64,000 nt of DNA from JBLNDJ01 sp050261515 (GCA_050261515.1 JBLNDJ010000050.1:41829-105828), one strand, 5' to 3'. Numbered from the stretch's first letter, positions 1-8,610 are shown. Numbers and translations: made by a program. Notes: generated from the letters alone by a model not told the origin.

Positions 1-2
1 TC

Positions 3-104
3 AACCGAATGAAAGACTTCCGGGAACTCGGAGCAAACCACCTGTTCGGGCGTACCATTGTCGCGATAGGTACTTCCGGAGTATGCTCTGGGGTTGTGCC
101 TTAA
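3..104 (+). CDS. possible C-terminal tail of an upstream gene (partial)
   Basis: An open frame enters from the left edge and ends at a TAA at 102-104, giving about 33 residues with no recognisable motif. It could be the 3' end of a gene lying outside the window, and the next credible gene starts nine bases later at ATG 113. The evidence is only an open frame and position, so this may equally be non-coding. Confidence 0.2.
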   Translation, partial: NRMKDFRELGANHLFGRTIVAIGTSGVCSGVVP

Positions 105-112
105 GACTGTGC

Positions 113-1393
113 ATGGTGGACGATAACATCCAGCGGTACTATCGGGCTCTCAATCTGGAGCCGACGGCGTCGCCCCAGGAAATCTATCAGGCATATAGAG
201 ATCTCGTTCGCGTTTGGGAACCTGCGCGGTTCGCGCACTCCCCGCGTCTGGAATTGATGGCGGAGGAGAAGCTGAAGGAAATCATCGAAGCCTACCGGGC
301 ACTGCTGCCCGGAGGGGCTCCGGAGGGTTCTTCCGCAGCGAGCGAGCCGGAGGCTGCCGCGCCACTTCCGCCGGACCCGTTCGCGGCGCCGGAGGCTGCC
401 GCGCCCGTTGCGGACCGCTACCGGCTGCACGACACGCAGGTGGATATGCCGCCACTACCGCAGACTCCGCCGCAATCGGCGGTCGCGGTGGTCGATCCGC
501 TGCCCGAGGCCTCGCAGATCGCGGACCGCTACCGCTTGCATGACACGCAGGTGGATCTGCCGCCGCTTCCCAAGCCCGAGCCGCCGCCGCCGGTCGTTGT
601 CGCGGTCCCGCCCGCGGCTCAGGCTGCCGCCCCGGCCGCTCCAGCGCCGCCGCCGGCCGCGCAGCCGCCCGCCGCGCAGCCGCCGGCCGCGCAACCGCCG
701 GCCGCGCAGCCGCCGGCCGGGCAGCCGGTCGAGCCCCTGGTCGCCGCCACTTTGCCCGCCGCCACGCCGCCGCGTTCCAACAAGCTCCGCATCGCGATGG
801 GGGCCGTGACCCTCGCGCTCGTCGCCGGCCTGGCCATCTTCTTGTATCTGGCTCTCACAGGACCGCCGCCCAGCCGGGTGCCCGAACCGCCCGCGGCCGC
901 CGCCACTCAGCCCGCAGCCGGGCAGCCCGTTACCGAAGAGGCCGCCCCGGCCCCGGTCGCCGTGCCGGGGGTTGTCGAGAGCGCACCCGCCGCGCCTGTG
1001 CCGCCGCGTCGCGTCGCGCGCCGCCGCGCCCCGCAGCCCGAGCCGCCCCCGCTCCAGCTCGCCAACGGCACCGAGTTGATGACGCCGCTCGGCCGCCGCG
1101 GAGTGGGCAAGTTTCACATTGCCAACCAGAGCGGACAGGACGCGGTCGCGCGCATCTCCACGCAATCCGCGCCCGAAACCGCGCTGCGTCTCGTCTACAT
1201 CAAATCCGGCGGCGAAGTCGACATCACCGGCATAGGCACCGGCGTCTACTTCGTCAGCTTCAGCATCGGCCCGGTTACAAACAAGCCACGCTCCTTCGGC
1301 CCCCGCAACGGGCCGTTCCAGTTCCTCCAGATCGACACGGTGAGCGGCACGCAATCGGATCAGTATCAGATTGTGCTGAAACCGAGGCAGTAG
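113..1393 (+). CDS. J-domain-like membrane protein lacking the HPD motif
   Basis: A 426-residue protein. Residues about 5-60 look like a DnaJ J domain (YRALNLEPTASPQEI, then YRDLVRVWEPARF), but the loop that should read HPD reads EPA, so stimulation of Hsp70 is unlikely. Two near-identical copies of ADRYRLHDTQVD follow (residues about 100-155), then an Ala/Pro-rich linker with five AAQPP-type repeats, one membrane helix (about 228-250), another Ala/Pro linker and a beta-rich C-terminal domain containing GVYFVSFSIG. Such J-domain plus single-helix proteins are found in several bacterial phyla without known function. ATG 113 is preferred over the in-frame ATG at 83 because the J-domain homology begins right after it. 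Confidence 0.75.
   Translation: MVDDNIQRYYRALNLEPTASPQEIYQAYRDLVRVWEPARFAHSPRLELMAEEKLKEIIEAYRALLPGGAPEGSSAASEPEAAAPLPPDPFAAPEAAAPVADRYRLHDTQVDMPPLPQTPPQSAVAVVDPLPEASQIADRYRLHDTQVDLPPLPKPEPPPPVVVAVPPAAQAAAPAAPAPPPAAQPPAAQPPAAQPPAAQPPAGQPVEPLVAATLPAATPPRSNKLRIAMGAVTLALVAGLAIFLYLALTGPPPSRVPEPPAAAATQPAAGQPVTEEAAPAPVAVPGVVESAPAAPVPPRRVARRRAPQPEPPPLQLANGTELMTPLGRRGVGKFHIANQSGQDAVARISTQSAPETALRLVYIKSGGEVDITGIGTGVYFVSFSIGPVTNKPRSFGPRNGPFQFLQIDTVSGTQSDQYQIVLKPRQ
656..730 (+). repeat. 15-bp tandem repeat inside the J-domain-like gene
   Basis: About five copies of a 15-bp unit (gccgcgcagccgccg with small variations) encode AAQPP repeats in the extracytoplasmic or linker part of the protein. In-frame units like this can expand or contract by slippage without breaking the gene. 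Confidence 0.7.
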
Positions 1394-1512
1394 GGGCAAA
1401 GCAGGGCCGTTCGGAAGACCGATGACGGCTGACCGCCGCCTTTGTAACTCTTCGTAAACCCGGCAACGCCCGCTCCCCGCTCGCGCGTATCACTCAGTGA
1501 GAGGGCAATGAG

Positions 1513-2046
1513 ATGAAACAGAGGGCTCGATGGGCGCTGGCCGGCGCGCTCCTGATTGCGCCGGCGCTGGTTCGGGCGTCGGTCCGCACACCGGCGCCGG
1601 CGGACGACCTGGAAAAGCAGGTCCGGCATGAGCTGGTCATGCTTCCTTACTACAACCTGTTCGACAACTTCTCGTTCAAGGTAGACGGGCGCGACGTCAC
1701 GCTTTACGGCCAGGTTGTGCGGCCGGTCCTAAAGGAAGATGCCGAGCGCGTGGTGAAGCGCATCCCCGGGGTGGAGTCTGTCACCAACCGGATCGAAGTG
1801 CTGCCGCTGTCGCCGATGGACGACCGCATTCGCTTGGCGGCGGCCCGCGCGATCTACGGATATCCTGCCCTGTCGCGCTACGCCTACGGGCCTCTGTCGC
1901 CGATCCACATCATCGTGCGCAACGGCAACCTGACGCTCGAAGGCGTGGTGGCGAACCAGACCGACAAGAACATCGCCGGGCTCCGCGCCAACGGTGTCTT
2001 CGGCGTGTTCTCCGTGACGAACAACCTGCAAGTCGAGCGCGGCTGA
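1513..2046 (+). CDS. secreted BON-domain protein
   Basis: A 177-residue protein with a signal peptide (residues about 1-23) followed by two BON-like modules: about 33-95, with the FKVDGRDVTLYGQV strand and VKRIPGVESVTNRI, and about 105-175, with IIVRNGNLTLEGVV. BON domains are thought to bind phospholipid surfaces and occur in periplasmic OsmY/transport-associated proteins. The start follows a GA-rich stretch (GAGAGGGCAATGAG). The gene is convergent with treY, only 24 bases apart. The exact function cannot be told from the sequence. Confidence 0.85.
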   Translation: MKQRARWALAGALLIAPALVRASVRTPAPADDLEKQVRHELVMLPYYNLFDNFSFKVDGRDVTLYGQVVRPVLKEDAERVVKRIPGVESVTNRIEVLPLSPMDDRIRLAAARAIYGYPALSRYAYGPLSPIHIIVRNGNLTLEGVVANQTDKNIAGLRANGVFGVFSVTNNLQVERG

Positions 2047-2070
2047 TTGCCGCCCGCGGCGCCGCTACGC

Positions 2071-4887
2071 CTAGGCAAGCCGTTCGAGCAGGGCCACCGG
2101 AAAATTCGCAAACAAATCCGCCAGCCGCAACGCGCCCGCCGCGGCAGGAACTTCCTCCCCCGTCAGGACATTTCTCCATGCGGCGGGCGCCCCCGCCGGC
2201 AACACCAGCGTGGCATCGCCAAACACCTTCGGCGCGAGCAGCCGCTTTCTCGGCCCGGACAGGCACGTCACCATCCGAGGCGCCGCCGCGATGGCCCACG
2301 CATCCCCGGCCCGCCGCGCAAACGCGCACGCATGCTCCGCCTCCAGGGCGATGTACTCCCCGTTTTGAAACAGCTCCGTCTGCGCCTTCCGGAAATTCAG
2401 CGCCTTGTAGGTCAGGTACATCTTCACCCGCCCATCCTGCCAATGCGCCGTGATTTCGCGCAGCAGCGCGGGCAAATCCGCCGCCTCGCAACGCCGCAGC
2501 TCGTCGAGCAGCGCCGAGCGCTTCGCGAAATCCACCGGCCGCCGGTTGTCCGGGTCCACCAGGCTCAGGTCCCATAGTTCCGTCCCCTGGTAAAAATCCG
2601 GCACGCCCGGCAAAGCGATTTTCAGCAGCACCTGGGCGAGCGCGTTCACCGCTCCGGGCACCGCGATGCGGGCCTGAAAAGCCACGAAATCCTTCAGGAA
2701 AACGTTGTCGTCCGACTCCGCCAGCAGCGCGTCCACGAATGCCATGCACGCGTTCTCGTAGGCCTCGTTCGGACGCAGCCAGCTCGAATCCGTCTTCGCC
2801 TCGCGAACGGCTTTTTGCAGGAAGGTCTTGATGCGGTCCGGAAACGCTGCCTGGTCTTCGGCGGCAAGCGGCCAAGCGCCAAGCAGCGTCTGGTAGAGCA
2901 GGACCTCGTCGTTGCGGTTCGGCGCCCGCGAGCCGTTGAGAGCCTGTTTCTTCGCCAGGTTCCAAGCGCTCCACCGCGCCAGCCGCCGGCCCCACATCTC
3001 CGGAATTTCCGAGAGCACGTTGATGCGCGCCCGCACGTCCTCGCTGCGCTTGGTGTCGTGCGTCGAGGTCGCGTTCATGGTATGGGGCGAGTCCGCCAGC
3101 CGCTGCCGGTTGCGCTCGTGAAACCCTCCGGCGCCGCCCGGATGGTCCGCCGTCTCCGGATCGCTGCCCACGTCGTTCTGCGAAATGAGCCGGTTGTAAA
3201 CGTAGCTCGCCGTGTCCTCGAACCCCTTCGCCATCACGGGCCCTGTGAACTGCTGCCAGTCCATGACGAAGGCGAGCCACTGGCCCTTGTGCTCCACGTA
3301 ATGAGGGATATCGAGCAGCAGCACGCGCCGGATGAAATCGAGGACACCGGGGTTGAAGCTGGCCGTCGTTTGCCGCGCCAGTTCGAGCGCGCGTTCGATG
3401 TAGCCGCGGTCGCGCTCCGCGATCTGGAAAGCGCGGATGTAAGTCCGGTACACGGGAAACCAGGCCGTCACCTCCACCAGCGCCTGCTCGAGCTCGGGGA
3501 AGGGAAGGTCGCGCGCGAAGCGGTCCTGCGCCGCCAGCCGGCCCAGATGATAGCCGAGCGCCCGCACCTCGCCGGGGAACAGCTCGTGCATCACCTGCTT
3601 CTTGCGCGTGTAGCGCGTCTCGGTGAAGTCCGACGGGATGCCCGTGAAGCGGCGGTAGATCGCGTCCAGCTTTTCGAGCCCCCGGGGATCGACGAACACC
3701 GCGTTTACATAGTTCAGAAAATCGTAGCCGGTGGTACCGCAGATCTCCCATTTGCAGGGCAGCGGCTCGCCGCTGCCCAGGATCTTCTCGACCGCGATGT
3801 AGAAGCCGGAGCAGGGCTGCCCATCGCCCTCCTCGCCCTGTGTCGCCTTGGCCTTGAGCCGCTGCAAGTAGCCCTGCGGGTCCCATAAGCCGTCTATGTG
3901 GTCGACGCGGAATCCTGTCACGCCGCCGCCGTTGGCCAGCCCGACGATCTCGGGGTGCCGGGAATCGAACACGTCCGGGTCCTCCACGCGCACTCCCACC
4001 AGGTCCGTGATGTCGAAAAAACGCCGGTAGTTCAGCTCCTCGCCGGCGATGCGCCAGTAGGCGACGCGGTAGGACTGTTCGGACAGAATCCGGTCGAGCA
4101 CGTCGTAACTCGCCGGTTCGGCCGGCCTGCCGCTCATTGCCAACAGGCATTCGTCGAGCCCGGCGCGGAACTCGGGCGTGTTGTTGTAGAGCGTCCACAG
4201 CCGCGCCTTCAGCTCCTCCTTCAGGCGGTGGCGGAGCTCGGCCTCGGCGCGGTCGAGCGCGCCGGCCGGCAGCTCGTCGATCGAGGCCAGCAACTCGCGC
4301 GCGCCCGGCAGTTCGCCGCCGCGGCACTGTTCGAGAACGATGCGATACGTCTTCGGATCGAGCGGGAGCCGATGGTCGTAATACTTCACGAAGAACCCGT
4401 TCTCGTCGAGCCGGAGAGAAAACCGCCCGCTGTGCAGCTCCGCGCCGTAGAGGTCGCCCAGGATCGGCAGCACGAGCTTACCGGTACCGGTCCATTTGCC
4501 GCTGATGCGGTCCCAGTCGATCGCGAAATGGTGCGCGTACAGCGAGTGGCGGCCGTTTTCGAGCACGTCCATCCACCAGGGGTTCTCGGCGCTGGCGGCC
4601 ATGTGATTCGGGACGATGTCGAGCAGAAGCCCCATGCCGTAGGCTTCGAGCTTTTTGGCGAGCTCGGCGAATTCCTCCTCGGTCCCGAGTTCCGAGTTGA
4701 TCTTGAGCGGATTGGCGACGTCGTAGGCGTGCGGGCTGCCGCGCCGCGCCTTGAACCGCGGCGAGGAATACAGGTCCGTGATGCCGAGCGCATTCAGGTA
4801 GGGCACCAGGTCGCGGCCGTCCACGAAGCGGAAGCCGAGGTTGAACTGAATCCGGTACGTCGCGAGCGGGATGCGGAATACGCTCAT
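2071..4887 (-). CDS. treY: maltooligosyl trehalose synthase
   Basis: A 938-residue GH13 enzyme that rearranges the reducing-end alpha-1,4 bond of maltooligosaccharides to the alpha-1,1 bond of trehalose. Diagnostic segments include the N-terminal ATYRIQFNLGFRF, the GH13 region I LLLDIVPNHMA, the nucleophile region GVTGFRVDHIDGLWDP, the acid/base region around VEKIL, and TSTHDTKRSEDVRAR. Length matches typical TreY. The ATG at 4887 lies one base after the stop of the upstream GH57 gene, so translation is probably coupled. A longer in-frame extension to 5244 only mirrors the GH57 gene. No treZ or treX is visible in the window, so the partner hydrolase must be elsewhere or the GH57 enzyme plays an associated role. 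Confidence 0.95.
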   Translation of the reverse strand: MSVFRIPLATYRIQFNLGFRFVDGRDLVPYLNALGITDLYSSPRFKARRGSPHAYDVANPLKINSELGTEEEFAELAKKLEAYGMGLLLDIVPNHMAASAENPWWMDVLENGRHSLYAHHFAIDWDRISGKWTGTGKLVLPILGDLYGAELHSGRFSLRLDENGFFVKYYDHRLPLDPKTYRIVLEQCRGGELPGARELLASIDELPAGALDRAEAELRHRLKEELKARLWTLYNNTPEFRAGLDECLLAMSGRPAEPASYDVLDRILSEQSYRVAYWRIAGEELNYRRFFDITDLVGVRVEDPDVFDSRHPEIVGLANGGGVTGFRVDHIDGLWDPQGYLQRLKAKATQGEEGDGQPCSGFYIAVEKILGSGEPLPCKWEICGTTGYDFLNYVNAVFVDPRGLEKLDAIYRRFTGIPSDFTETRYTRKKQVMHELFPGEVRALGYHLGRLAAQDRFARDLPFPELEQALVEVTAWFPVYRTYIRAFQIAERDRGYIERALELARQTTASFNPGVLDFIRRVLLLDIPHYVEHKGQWLAFVMDWQQFTGPVMAKGFEDTASYVYNRLISQNDVGSDPETADHPGGAGGFHERNRQRLADSPHTMNATSTHDTKRSEDVRARINVLSEIPEMWGRRLARWSAWNLAKKQALNGSRAPNRNDEVLLYQTLLGAWPLAAEDQAAFPDRIKTFLQKAVREAKTDSSWLRPNEAYENACMAFVDALLAESDDNVFLKDFVAFQARIAVPGAVNALAQVLLKIALPGVPDFYQGTELWDLSLVDPDNRRPVDFAKRSALLDELRRCEAADLPALLREITAHWQDGRVKMYLTYKALNFRKAQTELFQNGEYIALEAEHACAFARRAGDAWAIAAAPRMVTCLSGPRKRLLAPKVFGDATLVLPAGAPAAWRNVLTGEEVPAAAGALRLADLFANFPVALLERLA

Positions 4888-4888
4888 G

Positions 4889-7294
4889 TCAGTCGACTCG
4901 CACCGACAGCTTCGCGCCCAGCGCGCGGAAGCGCTCCACCCATGCCTGCGCGCTCTCGCCTTCATGTTCGCGATAGACTTCGCGCATTGCGTTGTAGTAG
5001 ATGTTCTGCACGCGCCAGAGCGGAACCTCGAACGGCAGCGAGCGCGCGATTCCAGCGGCCGAGTCGAGGTCTTCGAGCGCATCCAGGTCGCGCGGGTCCG
5101 CGGCGAAACGCTCGGCCAGGCGCTCGAGCGTCCCGCGGAGTGCGAAGGCCAGTGTCGGCCCGTCGAACGGCACGCGCGCGACCTGTGCTTCCTCCACCAG
5201 CGCGGCGATCCGGCCAGGGTCGAGCCGCCCGTCTTCGAACGCACGCCGCAGGTCGGTGTTGAGAGTCACTTCGGCGGCCATCTCCAGGCGCTTCGGCGGG
5301 GGCATCCCGATGCTCGCCAGGAACCGCATCAGCGCGACGTGGTCCTGGTAGATATGCCGGTAGGCGCTCTCGGCGTCGGCCAGGCTCGTCTCCAGAATCT
5401 GCCGCAGAATCTTGCGCTGCTCGTCGCGGAACAGCAGCCCCAGCGAGTAGGTGCCGGGTCCGAATTCACGGTCCATCATGCGGATGAGCTGCGCGAAATC
5501 GGCCTGCCGGAACGCCGACGTCAATTCCTGGACGGTGGCCTCGAACGCCTCCTTGCCGCGAGACGGGCGTATGCCGCCGCTCACGCTGTGATCGCCGAAG
5601 TGCGCCACGCCGAAGGCCAGCGCGGCCGAATCGAGCGTGATCTCGGAGGTGATCCGCGCGCTGCCCACCGCCGCCCGCGCCTTGCCCGCGGTGAGCAGCC
5701 GGTACTCCTCGCAGTCGACCTTATAGGAGTAGATGCGCTCCGGCTGGTCGCCGTTTTCGAAGATGGAGCTGACCGCGTAGTGCATCCCTACCTTGAGCAG
5801 ATCCACCATCGCGGGCCGGACGAACTTCTCGTAGACCACGCGGCCGTTGCGATGCTCCGGGATGTTGCTCTCGGCGCGCTCGAGCCGGTCGAGGAAGTAG
5901 GGCTCGAGGTCCGGCCCGCCCAGTTCCTTCGCCAACTGGATCACGCGTCCGGCGTATTGGATCACCTGCACGGTCTCTATGCCCGAGATCTCGCTGAAGA
6001 ACCAGCCGCAGCTCGTGTACATGAGCATGGCGTGGCGCTGGAGCTCCATCAGCTTCAGCGCTATGACCTGGTCGTCGCATCCAAGCGCGCGGCCCGCGTG
6101 GCGGAGGAAAAAGCCTTCGCGGGCCTCGGGCGAGCGGTCGAGGATCACTTCAATGTAGTCGTCGCGCGCGGCCCACGGGTCTGAGAACAATTCGCGCCCG
6201 CGCTCTTCGTAGAAAGGGGCGACGGCGTCGCGCAGCCAGTCGAGCGCATCGCGCAGCTGCCGGCGCCACTGCTGGTTCCACTCGGGGCGGCCGCCGCCGC
6301 AGCATCCGCAATTGCTGCGCCAGCGCTCTACGCCGTGCGCGCAGCTCCAGGAAGTATCCGGATAGATCTGCGCTTCGTGCGCCGGCGGATGGCGCTCCAG
6401 AAATTCGCCGTAGTTGGTCACCGTGGCGAGGCCCTTCTCTTCGATGTACTGGAGCGCGTAGGAAAGCGCCATTTCGCCGTGCTGGTGATGATGGCCGTAG
6501 GTTTCGCCGTCGGTGGCGATGTGGGATAGCTGCGGCCACGGCCTGTCGTCCGAGAACGCGCCGGTGAGGCGGTTGGCGAAGTCCTCGCCGCGATCGAGCA
6601 GGCGCTCGAAGGCCACGGCGCGCGAAATCGGGCCGTCGTAGAAGAACACCGCGATTTTGCGGCGCGAGGGCAACCGCACTTTGTACGCCACCGAGGGATC
6701 GATCCGGCCGCCCGCCGCGTCGCGCCACGAACGGCGCTTCTGCCGCGAACGCCGCGCCTGGTAGGGCGACAAGATCGTGTACAGGATGCCGTGCTCGGCC
6801 AGAATTTCGAGCGTTTCCATATCGACGGCCGTCTCAGGCAGCCACATGCCTTCGGGGAAGCGCCCGAAGCGGTGCTCGAAATCGCGAATCCCCCAGCGGA
6901 TCTGCGTGTACTTATCGCGTGTGTTGGCGAGCGGCATGATCATGTGGTTGTAGCACTGCGCGAGCGCCGAGCCGTGCCCCGAGAAGCGCCGCGCGCTCTC
7001 GCGGTCGGCCTCGATCACGAGGCGATAGGTTTCCGGGGATTTCTCTTTCATCCACGCCAGCAGCGTCGGGCCGAAGTCGTAGCTGATTTTGGCGTAGTTG
7101 TTCACGATCCGGGCGATGCGGCCTTCGCCGTCGAGCACGCGCGAGGCCGAGTTCGGCGCGTAGCATTCGACGTCGATGCGCTCGTTCCAGTCGTGGTAGG
7201 GATAGGCGGAGTCCTGAAGCTCGATGGCTTCGAGCCACGGGTTTTCGCGCGGCGGCTGATAGAAATGGCCGTGTATGCAGACGTAACGGCTCAA
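4889..7294 (-). CDS. glycoside hydrolase family 57 protein with DUF3536
   Basis: An 801-residue cytoplasmic enzyme of the GH57 type. The N-terminal IHGHFYQPPRENPW motif, MWLPETAVD (about residue 150) and DGETYGHHHQHGE (about 263) match the GH57 barrel, and the C-terminal half matches the DUF3536 region usually fused to it. GH57 enzymes act on alpha-glucans (amylase, branching, 4-alpha-glucanotransferase), but the DUF3536 group is not biochemically defined as far as I know. The start is TTG at 7294, supported by GAGGGG four bases upstream on the coding strand. It is the first gene of a two-gene unit with treY, suggesting processing of glycogen-like substrate feeding trehalose formation. Confidence 0.88.
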   Translation of the reverse strand: MSRYVCIHGHFYQPPRENPWLEAIELQDSAYPYHDWNERIDVECYAPNSASRVLDGEGRIARIVNNYAKISYDFGPTLLAWMKEKSPETYRLVIEADRESARRFSGHGSALAQCYNHMIMPLANTRDKYTQIRWGIRDFEHRFGRFPEGMWLPETAVDMETLEILAEHGILYTILSPYQARRSRQKRRSWRDAAGGRIDPSVAYKVRLPSRRKIAVFFYDGPISRAVAFERLLDRGEDFANRLTGAFSDDRPWPQLSHIATDGETYGHHHQHGEMALSYALQYIEEKGLATVTNYGEFLERHPPAHEAQIYPDTSWSCAHGVERWRSNCGCCGGGRPEWNQQWRRQLRDALDWLRDAVAPFYEERGRELFSDPWAARDDYIEVILDRSPEAREGFFLRHAGRALGCDDQVIALKLMELQRHAMLMYTSCGWFFSEISGIETVQVIQYAGRVIQLAKELGGPDLEPYFLDRLERAESNIPEHRNGRVVYEKFVRPAMVDLLKVGMHYAVSSIFENGDQPERIYSYKVDCEEYRLLTAGKARAAVGSARITSEITLDSAALAFGVAHFGDHSVSGGIRPSRGKEAFEATVQELTSAFRQADFAQLIRMMDREFGPGTYSLGLLFRDEQRKILRQILETSLADAESAYRHIYQDHVALMRFLASIGMPPPKRLEMAAEVTLNTDLRRAFEDGRLDPGRIAALVEEAQVARVPFDGPTLAFALRGTLERLAERFAADPRDLDALEDLDSAAGIARSLPFEVPLWRVQNIYYNAMREVYREHEGESAQAWVERFRALGAKLSVRVD

Positions 7295-7328
7295 GCGCCC
7301 CTCTACTGTTATTATTATTCCATTCGGT

Positions 7329-7357
7329 TTGACCCCACGGGCTGCCTCTCCTATACT
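7329..7357 (+). promoter_or_regulatory. sigma70-type promoter of secG
   Basis: TTGACC at 7329-7334 and TATACT at 7352-7357 are separated by exactly 17 bases, a near-consensus housekeeping promoter. Transcription would start near 7364, leaving a leader of about 53 nt before the secG ATG at 7417. It sits in the divergent gap with the GH57 gene. Confidence 0.7.
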
Positions 7358-7416
7358 GGAGAAGTTGTGGGCTTGCGCGCTCGGTGTGGCGTGTGCCCGC
7401 CGGCGAAGTGAATTCT

Positions 7417-7875
7417 ATGGTTTACGGTTTACTGGTTTTCGTTCACGTTCTCGTTTGCGTGTTTCTCGTGATCGTGGTGTTGCTGCAAAGCGGCAAGGCT
7501 GCGGACCTGGCGGGCGCGTTCGGCGGTATGGGTTCCCAGACCGCGTTCGGCCCCCGCGGCTCGGCGACGATCCTTTCCAAGGCGACTACAATCGCGGCGG
7601 GACTTTTCATGATCACCTCGCTGACGCTGGCAATCATGGCATCGCAAGGAACCAACGCCCTGGGCACGACGGTTCTCGAGAAGCACGGTGGAACGCAGAC
7701 GCAGTCAGCCCCTGCGCCATCGCGTCCGGTGCAACCCGCGGCCCCGGCGCCGGCAGCACCCGCTCCCCCGGCGTCGGTCAGTGGCGGAACGGGGTCGGTC
7801 CCGGCAGGCCAGCCCATTGAGGTACCGCTGACGCCGCCGGCGCAGAAGCAGCAGCCCGCCCCGGCGAAGAAGTAA
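7417..7875 (+). CDS. secG: preprotein translocase subunit SecG
   Basis: A 152-residue membrane protein, the small subunit of the SecYEG channel. It shows the SecG pattern: a first membrane helix (about 2-24) with VVLLQSGKAADLAGAFGG, the GSQTAFG motif, and a second helix (about 53-72). The C-terminal 80 residues form an Ala/Pro-rich tail, longer than in E. coli but common in this phylum. ATG 7417 fits the family start; the upstream in-frame ATG at 7384 would add non-homologous residues. tRNA-Leu lies 17 bases downstream on the same strand and may be cotranscribed. Confidence 0.95.
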   Translation: MVYGLLVFVHVLVCVFLVIVVLLQSGKAADLAGAFGGMGSQTAFGPRGSATILSKATTIAAGLFMITSLTLAIMASQGTNALGTTVLEKHGGTQTQSAPAPSRPVQPAAPAPAAPAPPASVSGGTGSVPAGQPIEVPLTPPAQKQQPAPAKK

Positions 7876-7892
7876 GGATCGAGTTTCCACCT

Positions 7893-7979
7893 GCGGAGGT
7901 GGCGGAATTGGCAGACGCACTAGCTTGAGGTGCTAGCGGGAGCAATCTCGTGGGGGTTCAAGTCCCCCTCTCCGCACCA
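7893..7979 (+). tRNA. tRNA-Leu (anticodon GAG)
   Basis: An 87-nt sequence folds as a class II tRNA: acceptor GCGGAG/CTCCGC, anticodon stem CTAGC/GCTAG around loop TTGAGGT with GAG at 7927-7929, a long variable arm and the T arm GGGGGTTCAAGTCCCCC. CCA is encoded (7977-7979). It reads CUC and CUU leucine codons. Confidence 0.97.
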
Positions 7980-8400
7980 AAGAATAAGGGCCACGCAATC
8001 AGTAAGTTGCTGATTCGATTGCGTGGCCCGAATTGCATAGAACGCATTAACCTCACCGAATACCACCCCGTCTATACAAATCGTGTACACGGCCGGCGCT
8101 CCCTGTCTCTCCAAACTCAGGCCCTCGGCGGGCAAGTCGTTCCCCAAGGCCGGTCACGAACCGGTCTGAGTCTTCAGGATGCCCATGCCGCGGCCACCTT
8201 CCTTGCGGAAGAACGAGGGTTGATGGGGTTGCGCCCAGTGAAAATGTCACTAAGGCTCTGCAACTGTGTGTGGCGGTGCTACGGCCACGCCGAAGACGGC
8301 AAACAGATTTTCGAGCGATCATGCGGGCGAGCTTCTGGCTCCCTGTAGGAGTCGTGTCTCGGAATGGTCAAGGCCGCTGTATCGAGCGATGCAGCGGCCT
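7980..8400. other. 421-bp stretch without a credible gene downstream of tRNA-Leu
   Basis: No frame here has both a ribosome-binding site and protein-like composition. It contains a perfect 13-bp stem hairpin just after the tRNA (7988-8029), a 10-bp palindrome CGTGTACACG (8082-8091) and the hairpin at the 3' end of the Cys-rich gene. The minus-strand frame running through the tRNA is an artefact. Confidence 0.6.
7988..8029 (+). terminator. strong hairpin after secG/tRNA-Leu, terminator-like
   Basis: GGGCCACGCAATC (7988-8000) pairs perfectly with GATTGCGTGGCCC (8017-8029), a 13-bp stem with a 16-nt loop. The loop flanks can also form an alternative CAATCAG/CTGATT-type pairing. No U-tract follows, so it may be a processing or Rho-dependent 3' end rather than a classic intrinsic terminator. 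Confidence 0.5.
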
Positions 8401-8401
8401 T
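8370..8401 (-). terminator. hairpin at the 3' end of the Cys-rich gene
   Basis: AAGGCCGCTG (8370-8379) and CAGCGGCCTT (8392-8401) form a perfect 10-bp stem with a 12-nt loop. It directly abuts, and by one base enters, the stop codon of the minus-strand gene. There is no U-run on the minus strand; on the plus strand it is followed by TACTCCTTTTT. It probably ends transcription of the small gene. Confidence 0.45.
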
Positions 8402-8610
8402 TACTCCTTTTTGGGCCCCGTCGAACCCGTCGGGTCGGCATCCCGTTTCGCCTTGCGTACGGGGGCAGGGCGCGGCGGCGGATTCTTCTCCGGGTTGCTG
8501 AATGTGAAGCGCCCGTAGAGGACGCATCCCTTCATTCCAGGGTCGCAGCGGAGTCTGTTCACTTTCTGGCAGACGCCGTCAAGCTCGTGCGGACAACCCC
8601 AACTGCCCAT
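8401..8610 (-). CDS. small conserved cysteine-rich protein
   Basis: A 69-residue soluble protein with four cysteines in the N-terminal half: WGCPHELDGVCQ, then RCDPGMKGCVLYGRF. The rest is a charged Pro/Lys-rich tail. Proteins with the pattern CP..DG.C...CDPG.KGC.L.G are, as I recall, found as unnamed short genes in anaerobic or metal-respiring lineages and probably bind a metal or Fe-S cluster. The start at 8610 is strongly supported by AGGAGAG five to six bases upstream. It is divergent from nrfHA and shares the intergenic region holding a Crp/Fnr-like palindrome, so joint regulation is plausible. Confidence 0.75.
   Translation of the reverse strand: MGSWGCPHELDGVCQKVNRLRCDPGMKGCVLYGRFTFSNPEKNPPPRPAPVRKAKRDADPTGSTGPKKE

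Noticed and set aside
7920..8147. Minus-strand frame running through tRNA-Leu
   Set aside because: Its C-terminus is antisense tRNA sequence, a common false gene.
7893..8400. Possible integrated element behind tRNA-Leu
   Set aside because: No integrase, no duplicated tRNA 3' end and ordinary genes follow; only a scar could remain.
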